NCBI RefSeq assembly: GCF_023091745.1
Contig: NC_068910.1
Span: 136,727,170-136,791,169 of the forward strand
DNA length: 64,000 bases
Source of the DNA: Budorcas taxicolor
Lineage: Eukaryota; Chordata; Mammalia; Artiodactyla; Bovidae
Direction of reading: 5' to 3'
In this document: positions 35,077-45,769 of the stretch, piece after piece
Layout: every line of letters starts with the position of its first letter
Numbering within the stretch: position 1 is the first letter of the stretch
Program-made: the position numbers and the translations under genes
The notes under the pieces: generated by a model
What the model saw: only the letters and a program-made list of their open reading frames with translations
The model's database searches: none
Told to the model about the DNA's origin: nothing

Positions 35077-35285
35077 TGTGTGGTCAGTCTTGTCTGACTC
35101 TTTGTGACCTTATGGACTGTAGCCCACCAGGCTTCTCTGTCCATGGAGTTTTCCAGGCAAGAATGCTAGAGTGAGTTGCCTTTTCATTCTCCAGGGTATC
35201 TTCCTGACTCAGGGATCGAACACTTATCTCTTGTTTCCTGTGCTGGCAGGCAGGTTCTTTATCAGTTGAACTACCAGGGAAGCCC
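35077..35285 (-). mobile_element. Bov-tA SINE, antisense, in compound block
   Basis: Complement of Bov-tA from cagtcttgtctgactctttg to actaccagggaagccc. On its other side at 35058 sits a short sense head, gggcttcccaggtggctca, so both ends look like SINE heads facing each other. Confidence 0.88.
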
Positions 35286-35302
35286 TCTAAAAGAATTATG
35301 TA

Positions 35303-35563
35303 CTACTCCAGTACTCTTGCCTGGCAAATCCCATGGACGGAGGAGCCTGTTAGGCTGCAGTCCATGGGGTCACTGAGGGTCGGACCCGACTGAGCGACAT
35401 CACTTTCACTTTTCACTTTCACTCATTGGAGAAGGAAATGGCAACCCACTCCAGTGTTCTTGCCTGGAGAATCCCAGGGACGGGGGTGCCTGGTGGGCTG
35501 CCGTCTGTGGGGTCGCACAGAGTCGGACAGAACTGAAGTGACTTAGCAGCAGCAGCAGCAGCA
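35303..35563 (+). mobile_element. BovA2 SINE, sense, in compound block
   Basis: Sense dimer from actccagtactcttgcctgg to ttagcagcagcagcagcag, with a CAG tail. Confidence 0.92.
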
Positions 35564-35592
35564 AAGGCTTATAGTATCCATTTCAATAGTCT

Positions 35593-35800
35593 GAGCTTCC
35601 CTGATGGCTCAGATTGTAAAGAATCTGCCTGCAAGGTAGGAGACCTGGGTTTGATCCCTGGGTTGGGAAGGTCCCCTAGAGTAGAAAATAGTAACCCACT
35701 CCAGTATTATTACCTGGAAAATCCCATGAACATAGGAACCTGGTGGGTTACAGTCCAGGGGATCGGAAAAAGTTGGGCACGACTGAGCACGCAGTACACA
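35593..35800 (+). mobile_element. Bov-tA SINE, sense, in compound block
   Basis: Starts gagcttccctgatggctcag, with a B box near gggtttgatccctggg, and ends in a cgactgagcacgcag tail. Confidence 0.92.
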
Positions 35801-35919
35801 CAATTCTTTTAGAAAGCATTTTATGTGTGTATTTAAAAAATGTATTCCTACCTTTGGCCTACTAATTTTCTTGAGTAAGAAATGAATGTTGTTTCTTTAA
35901 ATGTGGTCTGTACCTTTGT

Positions 35920-36196
35920 AGGAAAAGGCAATGGCAACCCACTCCAGTACTCTTGCCTGGAGAATCCCATAGACAGAGGAGCCTGGTAGGCTGCAGTCCA
36001 TGGGGTTGCTAAGAGTCGGGCATGACTGAGCATCTTCACTTGCACTTTTCACTTTCATGCACTGGGGAAGGAAATGGCAACCCACTCCAGTATTCTTGCC
36101 TGGAGAATCCCAGGGACAGAGGAGCTTAGAGGCCTGCCGTCTATGGGGTCGCACAGAGTTGGACATGACTGAAGCGACTTAGCAGCAGCAGCAGCA
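35920..36196 (+). mobile_element. BovA2 SINE with 9-bp target-site duplication
   Basis: Sense dimer with CAG-repeat tail. Perfect flanking repeats tacctttgt at 35911-35919 and 36197-36205. Confidence 0.94.
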
Positions 36197-36215
36197 TACC
36201 TTTGTTAACATATAC

Positions 36216-36409
36216 TGTTCCCCAGTGGCTCAGGTGGTAAAGAATCTGCCTGCCAATGGAGGAGACTCTGGTTTGGAAAGATCCCCTGGAGAAGGCAGCC
36301 CACTCCAGTATTCTTGCCTGGAGAATCCCATGGACAGAAGAACATGACAGGCTCCAGTCCATGGGGCCTCAGAGGAGTTGGACAGGACTCAGTGACTAAA
36401 ACAACAAGA
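36216..36409 (+). mobile_element. Bov-tA SINE, sense
   Basis: Head gttccccagtggctcaggtg, tail ggacaggactcagtgactaa. A B-box deletion (gactctggtttggaaag) marks it as degraded. The 485 bp from here to the exon at 36896 are unique intron. Confidence 0.9.
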
Positions 36410-36895
36410 GGACCACCCATAACAGGAAATCAAGGACTTGTCTTAAGAAAATCCCTTAGATTTCTAGAGCTTATCCCCAAAACACGAAGAATTATAATTT
36501 CTGGGAGAGGATCTTTCGAACTTGCATTTTTTAACAAGTTCCCTGTGGTATATACTATTGTTTAAAAAATCATTTGATTAGATATTGGTGCATGTCCCAA
36601 AATTTGTCTTTTGAAAAAACAAATTAACTTTGCTTTTTTGTTTCTGTAATGTTAATTTGATAATTCATTTTTTAATTTGAATTGTATAGATCTAAGTCAG
36701 GAAATGCTACCTGACTATATTAGGGAATATTATGTGCTCATAGACTAATATATGTATTAGTTGGAAGAACTATTGAGTATCATTGCAAATAAATGAATAA
36801 ATATGGAAACATAAGAATAAATTTTTAAATGTTATTTTGCTGAAGTGTTTGATCCAGAAAGTTTTATAAAAATTTCACTATTTTAATTTTTTTAG

Positions 36896-37079
36896 AGATC
36901 TCAGGAAATTCAAAGATGCCAAGAAGCAGTTTGAAAAAGTCAGTGAAGAAAAAGAAAATGCATTAGTAAAAAATGCTCAAGTGCAAAGAAACAAACAGCA
37001 TGAAGTTGAAGAAGCCACAAACATCCTGACAGCAACAAGAAAATGTTTTCGACACATAGCCCTCGATTATGTACTTCAG
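36896..37079 (+). CDS. ACAP2: ACAP2 coding exon, probably exon 6 (BAR domain)
   Basis: At 184 nt this is the largest exon in the window. It completes a split glutamate codon and encodes 61 further residues, from DLRKFKDAKK to IALDYVLQ, about residues 115-176. The composition is strongly charged (many K, E and Q), as expected of the BAR coiled-coil arm that includes the membrane-facing basic surface. The acceptor is tttttttag. The donor is gtttgt, weaker than gtaagt. A Bov-tA SINE begins about 41 bp after the donor. Confidence 0.96.
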
Positions 37080-37120
37080 GTTTGTTTATTATGTTTTCAA
37101 AAATTGCTTACTAAACATGT

Positions 37121-37337
37121 TGTTGGGCTTCCCTCATAGCTCAGTTGGTTAAGAATCTGCCGGCAATGCAGGAGACCCGGGTTTGATTCCTGGGTCAGGA
37201 AGATCCCCTGGAGAAGGAAATGGCAATCCACTCCAGTATTCTTGCCTGGAAAATCCCATCGACAGAGGAGCCTGGAAGGCTACAGTCTATGGGGTCGCAA
37301 GAGTCGGACATGACTTAGTGACTAAACCACCACCACC
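37121..37337 (+). mobile_element. Bov-tA SINE just after the 36.9-kb exon
   Basis: Sense Bov-tA between repeats aaacatgt at 37113-37120 and 37338-37345. It begins 41 bp downstream of the gtttgt donor and ends in (cca)n. Confidence 0.93.
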
Positions 37338-37345
37338 AAACATGT

Positions 37346-39816
37346 CAATTTTTTTGAGTGATTGCATTGAAGGGAATAAATTATGCTATTTCTTTTTGTT
37401 TAAAATTAAGCCATGTTCTTTTGTGAAAAATTTTCTTGTGTCTGGGTGTTTATCTGCATATGCCCTATACATGTGTGTATACCTTAAGTTCTGATTTCTT
37501 CCCCTGTTCACTTAACATTATCCTTTTTCCTTTTCTAAATATCATTAAAAGGATTATTAATTGCTGTATTTTATTCTATGGATATACTGTGTCAGTTTAG
37601 TTAATATCCAGTTATTAGATGTATAATTGCCAGTTTTTGCTGGCAATACTTAAAATACAGTTTTCAATAAATATAAATGATAATATCTTTGTATACAAAT
37701 CTCTTGCAACATTTCTGATTATTTCTTTAGAGTAGATTCTAGAGATAGAAAGGGCTCACCATATTGCCAAATGAAAAATATTTCTAGAAATAATGTTCTC
37801 ATATTTGCATTAGGTGCTGCTTTTGAAAAGTAGAGATCGATATTTGGTAAGATGCCAGGTGATCTAAGACAGAGAAGTCAGTTTAGATTGTTGACTTAAC
37901 AATGGTCACAGAGTATTTCATTAAACAATCCTGAAGTAACCATATTGCAAATTGGTGATTAAAACTACCCAGATAACTTTGTAAAAATAGTAGAAAATGA
38001 CCTTATGATTTTTTTCTATTAAGTTCCTATTCAGTAAGTGGGAGGATAAATTTTTAAAAGTACAGTCTATTAATTAAAGACTTCTAGAATGGAGTAGTCT
38101 GTATTTTTCCTATTTCCTCTTATCTATCTCACACTTCTACCACTTCCTGCTGTAATATGAGCACTGAGAGTCTGTCTGCCCCATTCTTCTGAAATGGCTT
38201 GTGTTAAGGTCTTATTCATTAGAAATATTTTACTTTTTAGCCGACTCGACTGTCGTGTTCCACTGAAATAGTAGACTACACTCTCTTTCTTGAGACCTGC
38301 TTTCATCTTGATCTTAAGCCACTTTCAGGCCGTCTTCATAACTTGTGTTTCTTTTCAGTTTCCACCTTGGGTTTTTCTCCTTTGTGCACCTTTGCAATCT
38401 GACTTTTACGGTTCCATCTTTGGTTTTCCTGTTTTCTGACTTCATGATTTCCCTTATAGTTTCATCATGTCCTTTGCTCGAATTATTACCATATATAGAT
38501 GATGAAATCTACTTTTCTTCCGAAGTACTTTGTCCCTTTTGTGTCCAAAACTGAAATCTGTCTTCTCAAATGGCTTCTTATTGCCATTACCAAACTGAGT
38601 GGTGTTACCCTCTTAATCATAGAAGTCAGACTTGGAGAATCACACTAGATATTCTCCTCATTCTTAGCTACTACAAGTAACAATCAAAATTGCCTTGAGA
38701 AGTTCTGTGTACGTCTTAAATCTGTTCTTTCTCACTCTGCTGCAGCCCGAATCCTTACTGTTTCTCTCCTGGAGCATTAAGACGTTCTCATAAAAACGGA
38801 TCTTCCCTGCATCACTTGTAACCTGCCCTTTAGCAATCCATCCTGTGTTCTGTGTCACAACCACTCAAACTTCTCCCGGCAATTGAGTTGTCTTGTCTCT
38901 GCTTCCTCTGTGCTGCCGCATTATTGTCAGACGCATTGTTGTTAGAGCGCTTCCCTCATTTATTGTGATGATTTATTAATATGTCTTCCTTACACCTAGA
39001 TTATATCCCTTCTGTCTAGTCCAGTGGTTAGTAAATAATAGGTAATGTTTTTTGAAAGAGTGGATGACTTAATTTTAAATTTTAATTGGGGAGGGACAGT
39101 TAGCTAAAATATTAATTATTGTCAGGTTTACACATTGTAAACTATCTATTTCCTTTGGTGTCCATCTAGTAGTTTTAAGTTAGGACTTCACCTGTCTTGT
39201 AAGTTATTTGTTTGATTTTTTTCTAATGAGAACTGTTGTATTATTTCATTATAAGTCCAAACTCTCTGTTTTACAGAATACTAAGTAATAAATATTCAAA
39301 TTTACAGTTTGTCATGCTTTAACTTCTCTAAATATTTTAATATACTTTTGTTTTTTCAAGTGTCTGCTGTTTTTCATTGTCAAACAGAGGTATTTTTAAC
39401 ATTTTTTAAGTTTTTACTTAGAGCATTTGGAAGTTAACTATTTTTGTTCTCAAAACTGAATAGACCTTGAAACAGACATGCAGAATAAACTAGTACTTAG
39501 GTAAGCAACGTTATTAGATTTTTGGGAGTCTGTTTTTGTTTTCTGATCAGTGCTTTAAAATTATAACAGGTAAAATATTCACTGGGAAGGACATATTAAA
39601 AGGATAGATATTTTGTAATAAGTTTTAGCAAAGAATGAATGATTCTTTTTTGTAAACATTTTATTTCACTAAGTTGATACATAATAACAGACAAAAATAA
39701 AATGCTTGTTGTGAATTCCTAAAGTTGGGAGAGATACCATAGAAGGCAAATTTTGTAATTACTGATCTTTCAATAGTTTGGTCTAATTAAAATATTTATT
39801 TATGGTCCATTAATTT
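37346..39816. other. ACAP2: Intron, repeat-poor
   Basis: About 2.5 kb with no young SINE or BovB. 37490-37640 resembles an old L1 3-prime end in antisense (tattctatggatatactgtg), and 38080-38960 resembles diverged LINE2 in places. Nothing firm. Confidence 0.45.
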
Positions 39817-40500
39817 AACAAATATTTTTTGAGTGCTTAATATATACAACTTGGAGAATACATCTGAGAATAAGGCAAGAGCTTGATCTCATGGAGCTTA
39901 TGTTTTAACTGGGGAAATGACATAAGTAAATAAAATATAAGGTAGTTAAGAATACTAAAAAGAAAATAAATAGGGTTGATACACTAAAGAGTGCCTGAAG
40001 GCCTAATTTGAACCTTTGTGAGGAGATAGTATTTAAGTTTGGACCTTATGGATAAGAGCCTTATGCCCATTTGGGCAGAAAATCACGACATGAGGATAAA
40101 ACAAATAGTATGAAAGCCTTGAGGTGGGAATCCTCTTGGGCTGTGGTTGAAGTACAGAAAAGGGGAAAGTACTGTAGTAGAAAATTAGGTTGGAGAGGTA
40201 GCAGGAGCCTCTTCACAAAGGGCCTTGTAGGCTACAATTGGGAGATGTAGGTTGGGAGTTGGAAGATTTTAAGATAAACATACATGATCAAAAAGGCACT
40301 CTTGTTGCTGTGTGCAGAATGAAGTGTAAGGAGTCAAGAGTGGAAACAAACTAGTTTAGACTATAGTAACAGGAAAAGATAATGGCAGTTGGTGGTAGTG
40401 ATGAAAGTGGTGAGAATTTATATTAAGGATGTATGTTGAAAGAGCAATTAGATGAGGAGAGTGGAGAAAAGATGGAATTCTAAGAAATTTGAAAGTCTAT
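39817..40500 (+). repeat. LINE2, sense
   Basis: Good consensus order: caaatattttttgagtgctt, ctcatggagcttatgtttta, agggccttgtaggctacaat, cactcttgttgctgtgtgc, agagtggaaacaaactag and ggtggtagtgatgaaagtgg. Ancient and diverged. Confidence 0.85.
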
Positions 40501-40775
40501 CAAGGTGATAGTTTTATCAGTACAGTACAATTTTATGATTTAAACATGGCCAGTTTTTCTTTGAGTTGAAAAATGATGAGAGTTTCATTGGCGTGTTTCT
40601 CTAAAAACTGTTTTTGCAAAAAGCAGGTCAAAAACTGAGAAACTCGGACTTCGTTTTTATTTACGTTTCTGGAAAAGTATTAAACCATTAGAATAAGCGA
40701 ATTTTACAACATTGCATTCTGGATTAGTTTTTTAAATAGTGCATAAGTGATTAACCAAGTTCATTTTCCCCTCAG

Positions 40776-40820
40776 ATTAATGTCCTTCAATCAAAAAGGA
40801 GATCAGAAATCCTGAAATCA
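40776..40820 (+). CDS. ACAP2: ACAP2 coding exon, probably exon 7 (BAR domain)
   Basis: This 45-nt exon in phase 0 encodes 15 residues, INVLQSKRRS followed by EILKS, about residues 177-191. The acceptor has a good pyrimidine tract ending cccctcag, and the donor is gtaaga. It is rich in basic residues and sits in a BAR helix. Skipping it would keep the frame, but nothing here indicates that this happens. Confidence 0.95.
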
Positions 40821-41856
40821 GTAAGATATTTATTGAAATGATGTTCTATATATGTTAATATGAAGTTAAATGTATATATATAAGTGTTTAAGATAGCATC
40901 ATATGTGTGTATATATATGTTTGTTTATTTATTGACTTATTTATTCAGGTTTATAATTAATCTTCTTAATGATGTTTGTGTATTTCTTACATGTCACTAA
41001 ACCACTTTTTTCATTTGTTTTATGTTACAGTTATTTATATATGTCTCATCCATTAATATATTCTAAGTTCCTTAAAGCAGACATTTATATATTTGAGATT
41101 GAGGACATACATAAATAGCATCAGTTTATAGAATTTTCCCCTTAGGGTTGTTGATGATGTATCTGCTTTTTGGAATGCAGGTAGAAAACAAACGAGTTGA
41201 AATGTGAAGGCGTGAGAACAGTGATTTTCTTACTTGCCTTTTTTTTTTGTCTTAAAGCTAACAAGGAGGTGGGCAGAGGATGGTAGTGGTATGGACACTA
41301 TAGTCTTTTGTATTTTGAGACCTTAAGAAATAATTTCTCCTCTGATTTTGTTAACTGAAGTTTTTTTCCTTCAAGAGGTTTACTGAAATTGTTTTTGATC
41401 CTTGTCCCCACCTAGCTTTTTCCTAAATTCTGTTAATATTTATGTTATTTCTTATCAGATGAGTACTTTATACTTCCTGTTTACATCCACTTCCTTTTCC
41501 AGATTGAGAGCAGTGTGTATTATTTGTAGAAAATTAGAAAATAAAATGTATGAGGAAAGAATAAAAGTACTACAAATGCTATTACCAAGAGAGAACCAAT
41601 GTTGTGGCTGATGTAGTTTTTGTCTTTTTTATGTGTGTGTGTGCCTATATGTGTGTGTGTGCATGAACATTTATATATACCTTTTAAAATTCTGTTTAAT
41701 TTCTTAAAAGCAAAACAAAATAGGAATCATTCCTACATATTCTTCTGTAATTTTTTTGTACAAATACACTCCAAAATCATCATGTGTTATTAAATATTTT
41801 TTTATTTAATGATGACCTTTGTGGCTAGATAGAATTCTTCCTTGTGAATATAGTAG
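40821..41856. other. ACAP2: Intron, no firm element
   Basis: AT-rich with short (TA)n and (TG)n runs near 40855-40915 and 41630-41665. No transposon recognised. Confidence 0.5.
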
Positions 41857-42147
41857 AGATGAGCAAACATTTTTTTGAAGGGCCTGGTAGGGCCATACTA
41901 GATTTGAGGGTCCATATGATCTGTGTTGCAATTGCTCAGCTGTGCTATTGTAATGAGGAAGCAGTCATAGACAGTATGTAAATGAATGGCATGACTGTTC
42001 CAGTATCAACGTGGAAGTTGGAATTTTACATAATTTCTATGTCATTAAGTGTGTCTTTTTAACCATTTAAAAATGCAAAAACCATTGTTAGCCCATTGGC
42101 CATCCAAAAACAGGTAGTGGGGCTGGATATATTTTGTGGGTTACAGT
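41857..42147 (+). mobile_element. hAT-Charlie-type non-autonomous element
   Basis: Same family as 22282 but opposite orientation: gatgagcaaacatttttttg, gcagtcatagacagtatgta and a distal gtagtggggctggatatatt. About 290 bp, including extra AT-rich material in the middle. Confidence 0.72.
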
Positions 42148-42156
42148 TTTGACCTT

Positions 42157-42650
42157 GTTCAGTTCAGTTCAGTCACTCAGTGGTGTCTTTTTGCCACCCC
42201 ATGGACTGCAGCATGCCAGGCCTCCCAGTCCATCACCAGCTCCCGGAGTTTACCCAAATTCATGTCCATTGAGTCAGTGATGCCATCCAATCAGCTCATC
42301 CTCTGTTGTCCCCTTCTCCTCCTACCTTCAATCTTTCCCAGCATCAGGGTCTTTTTGCAGTGACTCAGTTCTTTGCATCAGGTGGTCAACGTGTTGGAGT
42401 TTCAGCTTCAACATCAGTCCTTCCAGTGAACACCCAGGACTGATTTCCTTTTGAATGGACTGGTTGGATCTCCTTGCAGTCCAAGGAACTTGCAAGTCTT
42501 CTCCAACAGCACAGTTCAAAAGCATCAATTCTTTGGTGCTCAGCTTTCTTTATAGTCCAACTCTCACATCCATACATGGCTACTGGAAAAACCATAGCTT
42601 TGACATGACAGACCTTTGTTGGCAAAGTAATGTCTCTGCTTTTTAATATT
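42157..42650 (-). mobile_element. BovB 3-prime fragment, antisense
   Basis: Starts ttgttcagttcagttcagtc and runs through the usual complement to taatgtctctgctttttaat. It is complementary to the distal third of the sense BovB at 43739. Confidence 0.93.
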
Positions 42651-42796
42651 CTAACCTTTAATATACCATAAATTAACTTTACCCATTAATGGACTTTTGA
42701 GTAATTTCCCTGTTTTTGACATGAAATGTAGCATTATATAGTCATCATCCTAATGAATAATATGATTATTTCCTTCAGATAGATTAAGGTAAGCAA

Positions 42797-42997
42797 GCTT
42801 CCCTGGTGGTTCAGCCGGTAAAGTGTCTGCCTACAACGCGGGAGACCTGGGTTCAATCCCTGGTTTGGGAAGATCTCCTGGAGAAGGAAATGGCAACCCA
42901 CTCCAGTATTCTTGCCTGGAAAATCCCATGGACAGAGGAACCTGGTAGGCTGCAGTCCACGGGGTCACAAAGAGTTGGACACGACTGAGTGACTTCA
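42797..42997 (+). mobile_element. Bov-tA SINE, sense
   Basis: Head gcttccctggtggttcagcc, B box gggttcaatccctgg, tail gacacgactgagtgacttc. Typical length of about 200 bp. Confidence 0.93.
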
Positions 42998-43738
42998 GGA
43001 TTTAAGCATTTATTGAGACTTTTTAAAAAGTATTGTGAAGTTATAAGGGTTACACAAAATTTTCACTAATAGTGTGTGAGTGAATATTTTTGTATCTTTT
43101 ACCAACAATGGTTGTTGATTTTTCCCACTCTACCCATAATTTGATAGGTAGAAAATTTCATCTTATTGTTTAATTTTGGATTTCTTTGATATAAATGAGT
43201 ATGATTGTCTCCCTTCCCCTCCCCCCCCTTTTTTCTTGGTCATTTATGTTTTCTGTTTATGTCCTTTGTCTCTTTTCCTGTTTGGATCTTCATGTTTTTC
43301 ATGTTAATTTGTAACATCTCTTACCTATTAAGACTATTAACCCTTTGTCATATGCTTTTTCCTAGTTTATTATTTATCTTTTAATACACTTATTATGTAT
43401 TTTGATGTGCAGGCATATTTTACATTTTTATGTACTTGTAACTATCCTTCTTTATATCTAAATATATAAATTAAGCATAATTTTTAAAAATCATATTCAT
43501 GAAGTTGTACAACTGACATCACATTCCAGAATCATCTTTAAGTGAGCTTTGTCGTTTTGTCATTGCTTTTTATTTTATTGGTTTTTCTCTTTAAAAATAT
43601 TTTTTTTGAAGGATTCTTGAGTATTAAGGACCTTATGACCTATTTTAGATTTCAGAGAATTAAGCAGATTTTTGCTAAAAATAACATGGTTGTTCAGAGG
43701 ATTCTTTCAGTCCTGTGATTGAGTTATTTAATTCCTTC
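42998..43738. repeat. ACAP2: Intron with probable old L1M 3-prime remnant
   Basis: 43080-43400 shows weak antisense L1 features (attaaccctttgtcatatgc). A C run occurs near 43221-43228. No exon. Confidence 0.4.
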
Positions 43739-45035
43739 TAATGCTCAAACTACCTCACAATTGCACTCATCTCACACGCTAGTAAAGTAATGCTCAAAAT
43801 TCTTCAAGCCAGGCTTCAGCAATACATGAACCGTGAACTTCCAGATGTTCAAGCTGGCTTTAGAAAAGGCAGAGGGGCCAGAGACCAAATTGCCAACATC
43901 CGCTGGATCATTAAAAAAGCAAGAGAGTTCCAGAAAAACATCTATTTCTGCTTTATTGACTATGCCAAAGCCTTAGACTGTGTGGATCACAACAAACTGT
44001 GGAAAATTCTGAAAGAGATGGGAATACCAGACCACCTGACCTGCCTCTTGAGAAATTTATATGCGGGTCAGGAATCAACAGTTAGAACTGGACATGGAAC
44101 AACAGACTGGTTCCACATAGGAAAAGGAGTACGTCAAGGCTGTATATTGTCACCCTGCTTATTTAACTTGTATGCAGAGTACATCATGAGAAACGCTGGG
44201 CTGGAAGAAGCACAAGCTGAAATCAAGATTGCCGGGAGAAATATCAATAACCTCAGATATGCAGATGACACCACCCTTATGGCAGAAAGTGAAGAGGAAC
44301 TAAAAAGCCTCTTGATGAAAGTGAAAGTGGAGAGTGAAAAAAGTTGGCTTAAAGCTCAACATTCAGAAAATGAAGATCATGGCATCTGGTCCCATCACTT
44401 CATGGGAAATAGATGGGGAAACAGTGGAAAGTGTGTCAGACTTTAGTTTTTGGGGCTCCAAAATCACTGCAGATGGTGACTGCAGCCATGAAATTAAAAG
44501 ACACTTACTCCTTGGAAGAAAAGTTATGACCAACCTAGATAACATATTCAAAAGCAGAGATATTACTTTGCCAACAAAGGTTTGTCTAGTCAAGGCTATG
44601 ATTTTTCTAGTGGTCATGTATGGATGTGAGAGTTGGACTGTGAAGAAAGCTGAGTGCCGAAGAATTGATGCTTTTTTACTATGGTGTTGGAGAAGACTCT
44701 TGAGAGTCCCTTGGACTGCAAGGAGATCGAACCAGTCCATTCTGAAGGAGATCAGCCCTGGGATTTTTTTTTGAAGGAATGATACTAAAGTTGAAACTCC
44801 AGTACGTTGGCCACCTCATGTGAAGATTTGACTCATTGGAAAAGACTCTGATGCTGGGAGGGATTGCGGGCAGGAGGAGAAGGGGATGACAGAGGTGAGA
44901 TGGCTGGATGGTATCACGGACTCGATGGACGTGAGTCTGAGTGAACTCTGGGAGTTGGTGATGGACAGGGAGGCCTGGCATGCTGTGATTCATAGGGTTG
45001 CAAAGAGTTGGACATGACTGAGCAACTGAACTGAA
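43739..45035 (+). mobile_element. BovB LINE, sense, best-preserved RT frame in the window
   Basis: About 1.3 kb, 5-prime truncated, in the same orientation as ACAP2. The frame 43790-44446 (218 codons) holds the reverse-transcriptase palm: GFRKGRGARDQ, FIDYAKALDCVDH (first catalytic aspartate region), GVRQGCILSP and RYADDTTLMAESEEEL with the YADD pair. An extra A in a run at about 44335-44340 shifts the frame; the following part continues in the overlapping frame 44334-44774. The endonuclease part is absent, so it cannot be autonomous. The 3-prime end is the usual agttggacatgactgagcaa with a ctgaactgaa tail. Confidence 0.94.
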
Positions 45036-45595
45036 GTGAATGTGAAAGCTAATAAAGATGAGTGGTTTTTTCCCCTCTGATGAATAGTTAACCTATAGGA
45101 AAACAGAAAAAAATCTTAACCCATTAATGACAGTTTTGGATTTTTGGAATGAATATAAGAAAATTTCCATATTGGCAAAGCCTGTTGCCTCATTTTATTT
45201 TGGTATTTTTGAGAAAAAAATGAGCATCCCCCTATTTCATGTTATGTTTAGTGATCTACAGGTTGTAAAGTGTTTGTAATTGTTTTAAGAGCTTCTTATA
45301 TCACCTTCTAATCTTTTGATGTTTTATTTGTAATTTAATATTTTGCCAGTGAGTTTGGTTGAAAGATACATAGATATTTTATGATGTACCTGGAAAGATG
45401 GTGACGCTATTGAAAACTTGATTTTTTGAATTATTGCAACCATTTAAGAAAAATGATTCAGCTTAATTTTAAGTGGTTTGATATTTTGCAGTCTGGTGAA
45501 ATAATTTTTTAACAATACATAGGATCAGAATTAAAGTTTCAGAATATTTATTTAAGAATTGATTCAAAAATGGCGATCATTGTTTCCTCCTTTAG
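45036..45595. other. ACAP2: Intron upstream of the 45.6-kb exon
   Basis: Unique AT-rich sequence. The T-rich acceptor tract is near 45580. Confidence 0.55.
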
Positions 45596-45691
45596 ATGTT
45601 ATCCTTTATGTATGCCCATTTGGCTTTCTTCCATCAAGGATATGATCTATTTAGTGAACTTGGGCCCTATATGAAGGATCTTGGTGCACAG
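45596..45691 (+). CDS. ACAP2: ACAP2 coding exon, probably exon 8 (end of BAR domain)
   Basis: A 96-nt phase-0 exon encodes 32 residues, from MLSFMYAHLA to KDLGAQ, about residues 192-223. It contains the aromatic, histidine-rich stretch of the last BAR helix (HLAFFHQGYDLF). The acceptor is cctcctttag and the donor gtaatg. The ATG at the exon start is internal methionine, not an initiation codon, because the frame runs through from the previous exon. Confidence 0.96.
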
Positions 45692-45769
45692 GTAATGTAC
45701 TGTACTTCTTGTTTTTGTGTTATATCCCAATATCTGTATTTTTTTAAAGTGTTTATATTTGACATTTTC

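Larger units (their letters stand above)
35058..35801. mobile_element. Compound SINE block between 12-bp direct repeats
   Basis: The repeat aattcttttaga occurs at 35046-35057 and 35802-35813 and brackets an antisense Bov-tA (35077-35285), a sense BovA2 (35303-35563) and a sense Bov-tA (35593-35800). An inverted third copy (tctaaaagaatt, 35286-35297) lies inside. The 26-bp arms 35041-35066 and 35277-35302 are exact reverse complements and include flanking non-SINE bases. Confidence 0.85.

Noticed and set aside
43790..44774. Long plus-strand frames of 218 and 146 codons as a possible host gene
   Set aside because: They carry BovB reverse-transcriptase motifs (GVRQGCILSP, RYADD) and lie inside a truncated BovB with its normal 3-prime end.
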